Part shown: positions 9,086 to 20,179 of the stretch, piece after piece
How the letters are laid out: the number at the start of each line of letters is the position of its first letter
Numbering within the stretch: the first letter of the stretch is position 1
Assembly: GCA_900618425.1 (NCBI GenBank)
Contig: UZAN01039780.1
Location: forward strand, 14,960-78,959
Origin: Echinostoma caproni
Lineage: Eukaryota; Platyhelminthes; Trematoda; Plagiorchiida; Echinostomatidae
Length of the DNA stretch: 64,000 nucleotides
Reading direction: 5' to 3'
The notes under the pieces: generated by a model
Databases searched by the model: none
What the model saw: only the letters and a program-made list of their open reading frames with translations
Told to the model about the DNA's origin: nothing
Translations under genes and position numbers: made by a program

Positions 9086-9290
9086 CAATAAACTCGAAAA
9101 AAGCGGGCTGTGCTATATCGTGTAAATGGTAAATCAAAACCGGTCTGATCAGTTGCCCGGTGGCGTAGTGGGTAGCATGCTTGCGTTCTGCCCATAAAGT
9201 CCCGGGTTGGATGGATTCCTGAACACTCATTTTCTGTGTTAGACCGCGTGGGGAAAGTGATTTTGAGAACGTATCAGTCAATTTTTCATT
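9085..9290 (+). mobile_element. tRNA-derived SINE, family 2
   Basis: The leader is ACTCGAAAAAAGCGGGCTGT and then GCTATATCGTGTAAATGG. The tRNA-like head is GTTGCCCGGTGGCGTAGTGG, GTAGCATGCTTGCG and TCCCGGGTTGG. The stretch between B box and hammerhead is shortened, and the hammerhead is reduced to CTGAACACTC...CTGTG. The tail CAATTTTTCATTGAA matches the 61-kb copy. The same leader and head occur at 7447-7630 (minus) and 61075-61335 (plus). Confidence 0.7.
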
Positions 9291-9600
9291 GAAGGGATTT
9301 ACACTTGACAGAAATATGTAACACCGTGAACCTGACCGAGGTATTTCGATCCCTATCTATCGGATCCCTGGTCAACCGTCAGGGCAGATCTACTTTCAAA
9401 TACCAAACACAACAGGCGCAATTGGAACTCCCTGGCATCACTCACAGTCAGTGGGTGAGCAATTTCGGTGGATACTCCACTTCCTCCCAAACCTGGAGCA
9501 GTTACGTTAATCGGAAGAAGAGAAAAACAAACGTGTGTTGTAAATCACGTGGAACGATTGCAACGCAAATGTTAGTGGTGGTGTGTTTTCCGAGCTGGAA
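9291..9600. other. Possible PLE-derived stretch, no domain
   Basis: A 116-codon plus-strand frame (9305-9655) runs across the hammerhead on the opposite strand and is not a credible gene. On the minus strand, GCAACTGTTCCAGCTCGG follows the hammerhead and resembles the segment after the hammerhead-like motif at 20.1 kb. The stretch may be the remainder of a PLE pseudo-LTR. Confidence 0.35.
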
Positions 9601-9654
9601 CAGTTGCTCGCAGACGTTTCGTAGCCAGATCAGGCTACATCATCAACTCGACTG
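9601..9654 (-). ncRNA. PLE-type hammerhead ribozyme
   Basis: On the minus strand the 5' side of helix I is CAGUCGAG. The core box reads UUGAUGA (9646-9640, C3 replaced by U). After a single U comes a perfect 6-bp helix II, GUAGCC (9638-9633) with GGCUAC (9626-9621), around UGAUCU. GAAACGUC (9620-9613) then supplies GAA, a minimal palindromic helix III (ACGU) and the GUC cleavage site. The 3' strand UGCGAGCAACUG closes outer helix I through CAGU/ACUG with an internal loop. Palindromic ACGU helix III is the hallmark of hammerheads reported in Penelope-like elements. The C3 change probably lowers or abolishes activity. Confidence 0.75.
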
Positions 9655-9659
9655 AGGAT

Positions 9660-12600
9660 GTTGTACGGATAATATTGCCTAGCCTGGCTCAAAAAATGTC
9701 TGCAAAGGAAGTTTCTAGCTCAGGAACACATCACCACCGAAAAGATGAATGTATGCTTTCAATTTCGACTAACACACAAGTAAACGGTAATNGGGGATTT
9801 TGGCTCTTGGTGCTTTGATCGAACCTATCCTGTTTTCAGGCCACTCAGAATATAATCAGAAGACGTAATACAATTGTAAAAACTCTGGTTTGGAAGCATA
9901 GTTTCCACCGTTACGAATTTTAATAAAGAATCCGTGTTTTTTGGCTCTTTTATTCAAAATCGGATTTACTGTGAAAATAATGAGGAGAAGACGATTAAAA
10001 ATACGGAATTTGAACGCACACATAGACGACGCATACACTGTTGAAAAGCGAGCGTTCAAGAGCTTATAAATACGGTCTACGGGATCGTATCATTCCCCTC
10101 AGATTGAATGGACGGTACTGATGACCTTATCCAACTAACCCTTACAACAGCCAGAAGACCACGGACTCCAAATCCGACAGTGTTGTCTATCTGTCTTTTT
10201 CTCATTTACTTTTTCCTTGCTGCAGTCGCTTTTCTGTCTGTAAGTTAACGATTTTATCCCGTATCTGATAAATACAATGTTACGCAAAATGAAGTCTCAG
10301 ATATTCTTTTCGAGGCTGATGTCCAATCACAGACCTTTTTGAGACTCGAAAAGAGAGCAACGAATACCACCCGAACGCTACATATTTGCATTATCCAGTC
10401 AGAGTTTGAACGGTAAGAAACCGTTTGTGGATGGAAAATTAACTATCATTAGTACGTCAAGTGTTTCACGTGTCAGAACTGGCTTTGGTGTACCTGTAAC
10501 GCATGCCCCCGGAGCAGTTGTATACTCCCAAGCACTGCTGATACACTTCACATTTATTCAACAAGATTTTTTCTTAACCCACACTAACTTAGCCTTTGCC
10601 TCACATTCCTTTAGCCACAACCAGCAATGCTTTGGCCACGACCCGTTGTCCCTTAGCTTTGACGCACAAACCGTAGTTCTAGTGCTATAGATATGAAAGT
10701 GAGATCAAAAGGCATCCAATTATTCCCTAGGACAACGAATGTTGAAACATTTTATTTTCCTCAAATTTTGATGTTGCGGAGTTTGGCTAAGGGATCATCA
10801 GATGTGACGAAATTAAATTGACTGTCATAATGGTATCAAATGTTTTACGAGATGTGTCAAATTGTTTGACGCTAGAGGCACATTCTTTCAAACTTATCCA
10901 ACCGCCATGTAGTGCGGCATGCCACACTTTCTGTCCCAGTTTGGTGACATCAAAATTTGTAGAAAATAAAATAGTTGAGCATTCATTGACCGAAGGATAT
11001 TCCAATACGGTTTGGTCTGACTCGCCTACAGTGGTTTGAATAAGGTTTGTTCACCGAGGCTTAAGAACTACGAGTCATGGTTAAAGCATTGCAGGTTCTA
11101 TCTAAATGATTGATGAGGCAATGTGTACTTAAATCACCGTGATCTAGGGTTATTCCCGAGTGTGATCATCACTCATCAGCAGCTGCGCAATGGCTTTCGT
11201 TTAAATCCCGTTTAAGCAACAAACAAGTTCTTCCGCAATTCGCCGGCATAAAGATACGAATAGGCAACCGTTCATCTGTGTACAATGAGTGTTTCTCGTC
11301 GCGCATTTCAAATGATCACAATGCCCGACCTCGATCGTATCCAGATGCAAACCCCAAACAAATGGACATCCATCAAATGATATTGTGTGAACATCTCCCA
11401 TTTCATATTGAACGGAAATCATGGAGGGTATTTGTCAACTAGAAGTTGTTTCGTTTCTGCATTTAATCCGTCTCTGTTCGACATATAAAAAGGTGATCTG
11501 AATGTTCTCTCCCTGATCAGCCTGAGTAATTACCCTAATTCACTGATCTGAATTTTGAACGGAATTGCATGGGATTTCCGAACAACTGTAAATTTATATG
11601 CTACCAATCATTCATTTTGTTCACTCTAACAGTAACCACTGAACACAGGTGCCACGACTATGAGTATGAGCTAAGCCTACAGAACATTGTTAGGACGATA
11701 TGTAACTACATACGATAACCCGGTGTCTCTCTCTCTCTCGCTCGCTCTGTTATCGTGTTGCACGTAGTCAAAGAAGAATTAAACGCTTGGTTCTATTAGA
11801 AATTGTACATATCATTCACGCACGTACTCATCCGAGATGCAATTAATCGCCTCCCCCCCCCCAATAACCCAGCCCCTTCCCGGTGATGAACACACCTCAT
11901 GGTATGAAACCTTCAATCGTGTTCTGTGTGAAAAATTGCATGCGTAACTTTGAATGACGAACAACAGACCACCTGGGGATCAATGAGTTAACCATGTTTG
12001 TGTGTGTGTGTGTGCATCTTTTTATGGACACATGTGCACAGTCTCAACAGGTGTCTAACATATTACTGAATGACTCTCAGTAATTTAACAAACTTATCTT
12101 TCCTGCATACCGTATCTTTGTGGGGTTTACTGGGTCAAACTACGCTAAGGTTACATTTGCATTGGACCGGTTCCAATGAATGTGTATGACCTCTTTATAC
12201 AGAAGTGGAAAGGGCAAAGTTGCAAACGATCATCAGATTAAACCTCCTGTCAGAACGAAAAGGGTTATTGATTGAAAAATCGATTTTCGGCATCCGTAGT
12301 GTTGCAAACGTAAGCACACACAAACACAAGATTGTAGATTGTGATCCACTGATTCGACATAAATCTAACCATATTTAAATCGTTTCAAATAAAGCCGGAG
12401 CAGTATGTGCGTGTGTGCGCCCAGGGTGGGTTGCGGGGCTGTTTCCGCGAATCCTTGGTTGCCCGTGGACCCATTAATATCCCTTCAAATGTTAGGAATA
12501 AGCACACTGTAAGAAATACAACTAACAAAACAGTGGAGCATATCATGAAAATCCATTTGCCCTGCATGATTAAACAGTTATTTCTATGTCATCGCCTGTT

Positions 12601-15600
12601 GGTGGCGATTTCCTGTGTTCCGACCAAATAATTTCCGTGAAAATTAGCACACGAAGATTGTCATTTGTCTGAGATGAGTGATATTCCTTAAAATCCGTCT
12701 TTTTCTATCATCCAGCGATTTGACCTCAAAGGTGTTACTGGTCTACAATTCCAAATATGAGTGCTTCGTAATGGTAGACTCAAGAACGCCCAAATGTAAT
12801 GAAAATCATCTACGTTGTCTAGTTTTTGACTGTGGTCGAAAAGGTTTGAAGTCGCCATATACAGCCGACCGCTCATAACTATTTTGTACACAGTAAATAA
12901 AGTGTATTGAATAAAAAAGGCACAGTATGAAGTACAATACCAAAAGGTTTGGTGAAGTGGATTATCACAAATATGCCCCCCGGAGCATTCACTGGTCATG
13001 ATATGTATAGAAACGAATAATTTGTTAATGGTTTCCTCCTACCCACGGTAGTTTCAGGGAGTTGGGTTCTAGTTCGTCTAATGTTCAACTGATACTAAAC
13101 ACTTACACAGAGTTAAGATAAAAAGCATGGAAAAATTTCTCTTGTGTATGAAATGTAAAAGCCGTTGAAAATTTACACAGCTCACGGAATTCAAAAACCT
13201 GATCCATAGATTTGATTTCATTGGTCGTGCATGCAACGGTCGATAGCTATAGGTCACAGATTTTCTCCGACTGAAGCTTGGCAGTCGGGGATCAACATGT
13301 GAATGGTTGGGTTGTCAGTTCAAAAGTCTACTCATAAGTTATTCGAGATAAGTAGCGTGAATGCATGTTCGTACAGATTTGACGTTTTTGTCGTTTATTC
13401 TGGTTCCATAGGCGAGTCTCTGTTGTTTCGTTTATGTGCCTTTTCATACCATAGAAGAGAATTTCCGGAGATACTGGTCCCGAATCTGATATGTGACACT
13501 CGGTAATTGCACCTATCTAACAATGTGCATCATTACATGATGTTTTAGAAGGATTAGACTGATCTTCAGCCTTTCTTCAAAATTGGGCAGCTCAAAGCTC
13601 TAATCAACCCTGGATAATCAGAGGCCAATCCCCTCCTCGTCCAGGTTGATGCGTTCTTCCACCTTCACACGTTTGATAAGTGATAAGAGATTTCACAGAT
13701 AATCGGAAACATAAACCGGTCTGGCTGAACGCTGTGTGCAATAAAACTGTACCCAGCTCGCCTATGGCCCTAGCCCATCTGGGTAATACCGGTTATCAGC
13801 TAGACAATGATGCACACAGCTGCAAAGAGCGCCACAACAAATCAAAGTAAGTTGAGCAATGTGACTTGACAACGGTATAAGCTGTAGCAATAAAACTCCT
13901 GAAACCAGGACGATGCAAATAACAGAAAAGGTTGAGCGTACATCAGTCAATTCGGTTCCGTCGTGACGGGACAAACAGTGTCCTCGATCATGACATGACG
14001 TAACGTGGTCTGAAACATAACATGTGAATAATGGTCATCAAAAGCCTCTAAAAAGCACCTAGGTCTCTTTATCTCTCTGTTCTTCATGCACTCCTATAGA
14101 AGGTTGGTTACAATGTTTTCTTTTCTATTTTAGTCTACTGAATCAATCACTTTCACTGCCTCTCTCTCTGCTTACTCTCGATCACATTTTTCATGGTCTC
14201 AAGGTCCAAATTTGTGAGATGTTTCGTTTTCATCTAATCGGAACGCAAATTCGCAAATTAGTGGGTTGTCTGATGTCCACGACGGTTTGTGAAATTGGAA
14301 CAGCATTTGATCCCTTCTTGAGTTGCGAAGCGAGAAGAAGAACGGTCACCTATTCATTTATTCTGATTGTGAAATCAAGTTGGCTGATGAGCTCGGCAAA
14401 CAGGATCGAATATCAGGCTGGGGCAAACATTTACACATGCCTTCATTAGCCACTACACATACAGAATAACTCACGTCATGCACGGGTTTATGATTAGTTG
14501 TCATTATGAAAGCGCTAAAATTCCTTAACTCATTTCTGCAGTCTTTGAGAATAATTATAATCGTTTAGATCTTCTCAATACAGTTACGATTCACCAGAAA
14601 ATCGCTGGAAATGTGCAGTATCAAGAAAACGTGACCTCTGTGAGTTTCAAATGCAACCGAAGCATAATCGCATTTGGACCGCATTTTAGAGTCACGAAAC
14701 CCTGCATGCCCCCCCTCATAACGGTGCATTCCAACTGTGAAGCACCTCGGTGAAACGCGTTTCACTGCGTTTCGATTGCACCCATCTGTTTGCCTGAAGA
14801 AGGTACTTGATTGCGATTCTCGTTCGATAAAAAAATAAACGGTGGAATTTATTGCTTTCGGCCAAAACATTATCGCCACTGAAACAGAAGACTATGGGGA
14901 ATGCCATTTGATTAGCTTGTTTATACAACATAATCTGCCCACAGGATAGAGTAATTCCGGAGGAGTCATTTCTTTAACCTGAAAATATTTCAGACCAATG
15001 TGATATTTAAGTTTCACGGAACTCATCCATTGAGCTGAATATTCACGCGGTATGGAACGTGGGATTTACGTCCTGATGTGGTAAATGTACCGATTCCCCC
15101 GCCAATAAAACTCTATCCAAATGTTACATAATTGGGTAACATTCTAATGTCAGTATAACCAAAATTTACATAACTTGCTTGGGCCTGGGTAACCTGACAG
15201 TAATCAGTCCGCATGCACCTCATGAGATGTTTTCCTTTTTCACACATCCGAATAGGGAAGCCGAAAAACACATGTTTGAGCAATGTATAATTTGGCTGCA
15301 TCTGTACAGGTGCAAACTGCAATCAAGGCGACCACCAATTTGGTTATATCACTTCTGATCAAACAATAATGATCGTTTAAACTACAGTATCCCAGTGTAA
15401 AGATGAAGCGAAACGAGCCAGGATGCACCGAGTCAAGCTTTGTTTGTGGCTCCTATAATAAAATGTCGGACTTTGTTGGAAACCGAGCGCTCTGTACTGG
15501 CCGTCTGCAGTGTATACACCACGTCCACGCACAATCCTTACATCATTCTATCAATATTCACACACTGACGACCAGAAAATTGCGTTTCGTGATCCAATAT

Positions 15601-18600
15601 TTCCTCATCGGATGCCTTGTTTTTATATACACATATTCATCAAACTCGTGCAGCATCATTCTCATTTCCGAAATGCATTTTAGATTCTCTATCATAAATG
15701 TACATTGATAGCTATGTTTGAAGTGTATTTATTCTTGACTTTATCATATACCTCAATGTTGTTAGTTCTCTTCGATCGGTGTTTAAAATTGAGCGATCTT
15801 GAGTATCGTAATAAAATGTGTAGTAGTTTGAAAGTTACAGCTAGAGATCTGGAGAATATTTTATATGAAGCAGCATGAAAATGGAGTCTTTCTGATAAAT
15901 GATTTCTGTTTCTTGATAGTATCAGCAAGTTGAAATTATCTATTTTATTGCATAGAAAATATGATAATCAATGAAACGTTTCTTGTTTGAATAAATTGAT
16001 AAATTATTTGGTTCCAAACGTCTCACGTCACATCCTAATAACGAAAAAAGTATAACAATATATTTCATGGTTCTTTGAATAAGCGTCTTCTATTGTCATT
16101 TCACCGAAACCGCATGCAATATAAAAACGTTTTCTGTATACGTTTAAAGCCGAGAGGTAACTTAATAGAGAGACATAAATTGGAAGACTCAGATCCTGAC
16201 TTGTGCAAGTGATTCGATGCAAACAGCAGCCCAGTTTGTTACGAAATCAAGTGAATGTTTCCAAGAGGAAGAAAACCGAGCACAGTGCAGGAATACAAGG
16301 GTGGAATTTGATCCCAGCTGAGAAACTTTGTATAATATCAATAAGTAGGGTATCCCAGGCTGATAAGTCGCTTTTTCGTCACTCTTCTATTTTTGGAAAG
16401 GGATAACTCATTTTGCAATGTAGCTGAGGTTACCTTAAACGAAGTCGTTGTTGTTGCACTAATAAGAAAGGTTTTCAAAGGCTGTCATTCTCAAAAGGTT
16501 TTCGCGGAATTCCTGTTTTTCACAGTTGAAGGTCCGTCTATATTCGCGCTTAACGGCGGTAGTCCAAAAAGGATTAAACCTCATTGGTTATCATTTTTTT
16601 TCAGATTTATACAAATTCTAGAGGAGTCAGGTCGAATGTTGAATTCGTTCAACTACCACCTAGCAGTTGTGATTTGAATATAATCAAAATAAATGTTTTT
16701 TTTGTGCTAGGCTCTGGGATAATTTAGCTACCCCGACGGTGTTCGTAAATGGTTGGCGTACAGCATGTGTAAGAGGAAAATTGGAAATTCCTTTGGGTAG
16801 TCAACTTGTTGTACTCCAAACAGAGTGACTTCCTCTAGTGCTCGAAATGAAAAAGAGGCAAATGAAACATGAACTAGAATAAAGTAGAATACTTGTATCA
16901 AATCTATTGATTATTTTGATTAATCCATTTTACGTATGTTTTTATTGAAATATTCTTTTATTTACAACGGGTGCATCAACAATCGTCGTCAAAATCGATA
17001 AATCTTACATTGTTTTGTATTTTCGACCAGTAGAAACAAAAACATAAGTGGATATTATTACAGATGTGCGAATGAAGCTCGGGAAACTAAGCGTTGGGCA
17101 TAACAAATGTGCTGAACATCAGACTGTTGCCCGAGTTTGATCAATACCTGTACTGCTCTCTGTATTGTGATTGAATCGTTCTTGCTTGGTGTCCATACTC
17201 ATCTACAAATCCTGTCACCGACCAGTTTCGGACCTCACCATTATCTTTATTCAGACAAATAGATGGTAGACTTGATCATCAGAACTGCTCGGCCAGTATG
17301 TCTAATTGTACACAAAATCCTGGTGTATAGAATTCCAATCGGGCTCACGTTTTGTTTCATCCACACACGATGATGTGATCCTTGCTGTCGTTTGCATTTC
17401 CGCTTCCCTCCTCGGTTAAGTATACATCATTAGTGCAGGCTGATCCCCCCCGGGGCGGGGGGCAAAACACGAGTTGATGTCTTTTAAAAGGTCAGTTAAA
17501 GCCGTTCTCCTCTATGATGCCCATTTGTAGTACTGAAGGACTGAGCCAGCCTCCATACACACACAGTGTTTAAGGTTGATTCATGGTCTTTATATTAAAA
17601 ATTTTACTTCATTCCAAATTATTATCAAATATAATACAAATAGTAATAAAATTTGAGTGAAAATCGGAATATTTGTGTTTTCTCGGTTATTTGTGATTGC
17701 AAGTTTGCTTTCAACTACCACGAATCATCCAAAGTGTGTACTCAATTGGCTAAAAGCATTCTGCCTACAAACAGATACCGTAGTCGTTAGACTGCTCCCA
17801 AAAAAATTTAACCCAAATCCGGATTGCAAAATTTCCAACAATCCCTGAGGATAAGGAATTAGAATGGAGCCGGAGCATTCTAGCCCACCTCACCCCATTC
17901 CCCTGAGAGTTTCTCGGCTTCTGTCTCCGAAATGCCGGTTGATGAATCAACAACGAGCATGTGTTACGCTACTACGTTTACTTCCAGTAAACGTGTTTAC
18001 AAATCGGTTTGCTACTTCACAGTATTCCTGAATCCTCACATAATAACAATTCGAATTCGATCCAAATGTATCTGGGAATTATGTCTCTTGGCAATTCTTT
18101 GGTTTGCACTAGTCACCAGTTCTTTTAGCCAATTTGCTTAGAGCCAAAAGCGTGTGTAGCAAACACCAACGGAGGTCGGTTAGAGCAAACGCTATAATTT
18201 CCACAGATGATAACACATCAGTCCACAACGAATCTAATGCATAATATAAGGAACCGTTTTCTTTAACAATTGGTGATTTAATAGTCCGAACAACTAGTGT
18301 TATCCGCATAACTAAGAAACACATTTCATGGTTTAGAAAAACAGCACTGGTTGTTAAGATTGAAATAAATCAAATCCATTCTCAGGACATCAAACAATTA
18401 TTATGCCATCAATTTTCAGGCAAGAACGGAAAGGAACTGGTTACAACGATGGTACTGATCAAACGTAGCAGTATGCATTCGATCGCACGGCCTTGGGGGA
18501 ATGCGATGCGAATGTCGAAACCAATTGATCAATACCAAACGCACATTTGGTCAATATGTCGGACGACATGTTTACATAGAACAAATTGTGAGGTCGGGAT

Positions 18601-19030
18601 GGGAGAACAGTCTTGGCTCCTAAAGTCACTGAATACTGATTAGTGCAAAGAACAATATTCTATGTTTGATATGGTTTCTTTGAAACTCATTACTCATTGT
18701 GAAGAGTTCCGCTTCATTGCGTGACGTGTGCTTGGGGCAAGACGACTGATGGGGAATTCCTGAACTCATTGAAGCTGTATGGTTTAGGTTTGACCAATAC
18801 AGATGAGTTCGTCTGATCGCCAATATGCGCATCAATATTGAGATGAACTAGACCAGAGAACCCAGAAAATAACGGACGACATAACTGGGGTTTTTCTATG
18901 CATTACAGAATCTCATCCAATCAATCAAAACCATGGCTGAATTGGGATACTGATTGCCCAATGTCTTCAAACTTTGGTAGTTTTATTTGAATGCTTCTAG
19001 TCAAAAGTGAACTCATATCGATAGACTAGA
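9660..19030. other. No gene recognised; several microsatellites
   Basis: This 9.4-kb stretch has no frame with a recognisable domain. It holds (CT)n at about 11724-11749, a C run at about 11852-11862, (TG)n at 11998-12014, and a C-run/G-run foldback at 17444-17462. Overlapping frames on both strands (for example 14565-14931 minus, 15403-15708 plus, 16393-16677 plus) look like chance. Confidence 0.45.
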
Positions 19031-19033
19031 GCA

Positions 19034-19108
19034 GGGCGGTGGTGGCCCTTGTGGTAACATCATCAAATTATCGCCCCAGGAATGTGTTCGAATCCGACCA
19101 CCACTGCC
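19034..19108 (+). mobile_element. tRNA-like SINE head
   Basis: GGTGGTGGCCCTTGTGGTAA (A-box side) and GTGTTCGAATCC (B box) lie about 50 bases apart. The ends GGTGGT and ACCACC can pair as an acceptor-like stem. The T arm does not fold properly, so this is not a functional tRNA gene. The following 100 bases up to about 19205 may be its body. Similar B boxes (GTGTTCGAATCC, GTGTCCGAATCC) occur at 29660-29726 and 38108-38200. Confidence 0.45.
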
Positions 19109-19544
19109 TCAGTAACCCCATTCTGTGTGTTGAATGGCAGCCCGTTGATTGGCTGTTTCCCCTTTCCTGAAAATTGTTTGTTTGTGTATTCAATAACAAG
19201 GAAATAGAATGAAAATATGAAGATAAACAGCGAAATTGCAAATACCGCATACACATCATGTCAGTCAATTAGCGAATGGATTCCAGAGTTGGTAGAAAAC
19301 AGCACAAAGAGCTTCTCCGTGCAAGACGAGAATTGTGTTGTGGAAACAGAACCCTAAAGTCATACGTGCATGCGTACAGGTCGATGTTTAATGGGTGGAT
19401 CTAGTCAGAAAGAATTTTGCTGCAAACCGGAAAACCCCGGACTAAACTTGTACATCACAATTATTGGTCATCAGTACACATGGTTAATCATGTTGACAAA
19501 GTATTGAAAATCGGTTCTCGTAGCTCGGGTGAACTGAATTCTAT

Positions 19545-19995
19545 TTCACCTGTGTCCGTTCCGTTATATAAGTGTTCTTCGCCACCGACCAGTGTTTTCC
19601 CCTTTTCTCATTGTGTTCGACTGGGTTCACCGTTAAACTGGTGCGTGGGGCTAGGTTGGTAGGGGGGGGGGTAGTCGTCCATCCGTCCTGATTGTGGTTT
19701 CGGTCCGATTTTTGTTGCGTTATTTGATCCTTGAGGTGCATTGGTGTGCACGTGATCCAGTTCAATGCACTTTTTGATTGAGTTGATTGGGGAGTGCTAA
19801 GCTTTGAGAAATTCTCTGGCGTGTTTTGACCGGGCTTGGTCGATAATTTTCACCGAGGCGAAGTCAAACTGATGTCCTTCTTGATCTTCGTGGAGGGAAA
19901 TCAAAGATAGTAGGTCGTCTCCCGACTGCCGCTTGTTGTTCACGGATTCTTGTTGACAGTTTTCTCCCAGTTCGTCCGATATAGTGTTTTAGTGT
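19545..19995 (-). pseudogene. Penelope-like element GIY-YIG endonuclease, second type
   Basis: On the minus strand, translation from about 19990 reads KHYIGRTGRKLSTRIREQQ and AAVGRR. After a one-frame change it continues LLSLISLHEDQEGHQFDF, ASVKIIDQARSKHAREFLKA, a stop in place of the usual W, HSPINSIKKCIELDHV. This is a near-complete C-terminal half of a GIY-YIG domain: the YIGRTGR signature, the R-x-x-E helix, H-x-F-D-F, and the REFLEAWHS...SIN-x-x-I-x-L ending typical of another PLE lineage. It differs clearly from the EHHPVWL type at 2.2 and 8.3 kb. The expected C-x-C strand before YIG is replaced by repeat-derived sequence. No reverse transcriptase is visible. The remainder down to 19545 is likely non-coding PLE sequence with a G run. 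Confidence 0.78.
19711..19754 (+). repeat. Direct repeat beside PLE (copy 1)
   Basis: TTTGTTGCGTTATTTGATCC...GGTGCATTGGTGTGCACGTG is repeated with about 80% identity at 19999-20042. The pair lies about 290 bases apart and brackets the GIY-YIG fragment, as expected of a PLE pseudo-LTR remnant. Confidence 0.7.
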
Positions 19996-19998
19996 GGC

Positions 19999-20042
19999 TT
20001 TATTGCGTCATTTGATCGGTGAGTTGCATTGGCGTGTACACG
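19999..20042 (+). repeat. Direct repeat beside PLE (copy 2)
   Basis: Second copy of 19711-19754. It continues into GTATATAAACGAACGGACAC. A similar TATATAA-GAACGGACAC segment occurs in inverted orientation near 19545-19575, which points to a mixed direct and inverted arrangement. Confidence 0.7.
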
Positions 20043-20079
20043 TATATAAACGAACGGACACAAACAGACCACTGCCACT

Positions 20080-20135
20080 TCACAAGAACTGATGATGTCA
20101 CCTCAGCTGATGATGAAACGTTTGCAAACAAATTG
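20080..20135 (+). ncRNA. PLE-type hammerhead-like motif
   Basis: CTGATGA lies at 20089-20095, then T. Helix II is GTCACC (20097-20102) with GATGAT (20109-20114), five of six positions pairing counting one G-U. GAAAC lies at 20115-20119, followed by GTT. The order and flanks (GTTTGCAAAC then AATTGCC) parallel the hammerhead at 9601-9654, including the extra T after the first core box. The motif is on the plus strand while the adjacent GIY-YIG frame is on the minus strand, which fits an inverted pseudo-LTR. The GTT site and the mismatch in helix II suggest decay. Confidence 0.55.
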
Positions 20136-20179
20136 CCAAATTGCTCGACGAACAGGCGAAATAGAATGGCTAATGATTT

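Noticed and set aside
9305..9655. 116-codon plus-strand frame as a gene
   Set aside because: It runs through the hammerhead on the other strand and PLE-like flanking sequence, with no domain.
11165..11195. CTGCTGATGAG on the minus strand as a hammerhead start
   Set aside because: No GAAA box or pairing helix I follows; only the first core box is present.
14381..14430. GCTGATGAG...CAAACAGGATCGAA as a hammerhead relic
   Set aside because: Helix II has a mismatch, the base after GAA is T, and neither helix I nor a SINE head or tail can be found. Similarity may be chance.
19034..19108. Functional tRNA gene
   Set aside because: The T arm and anticodon arm do not fold; only A and B boxes are kept, as in a SINE.
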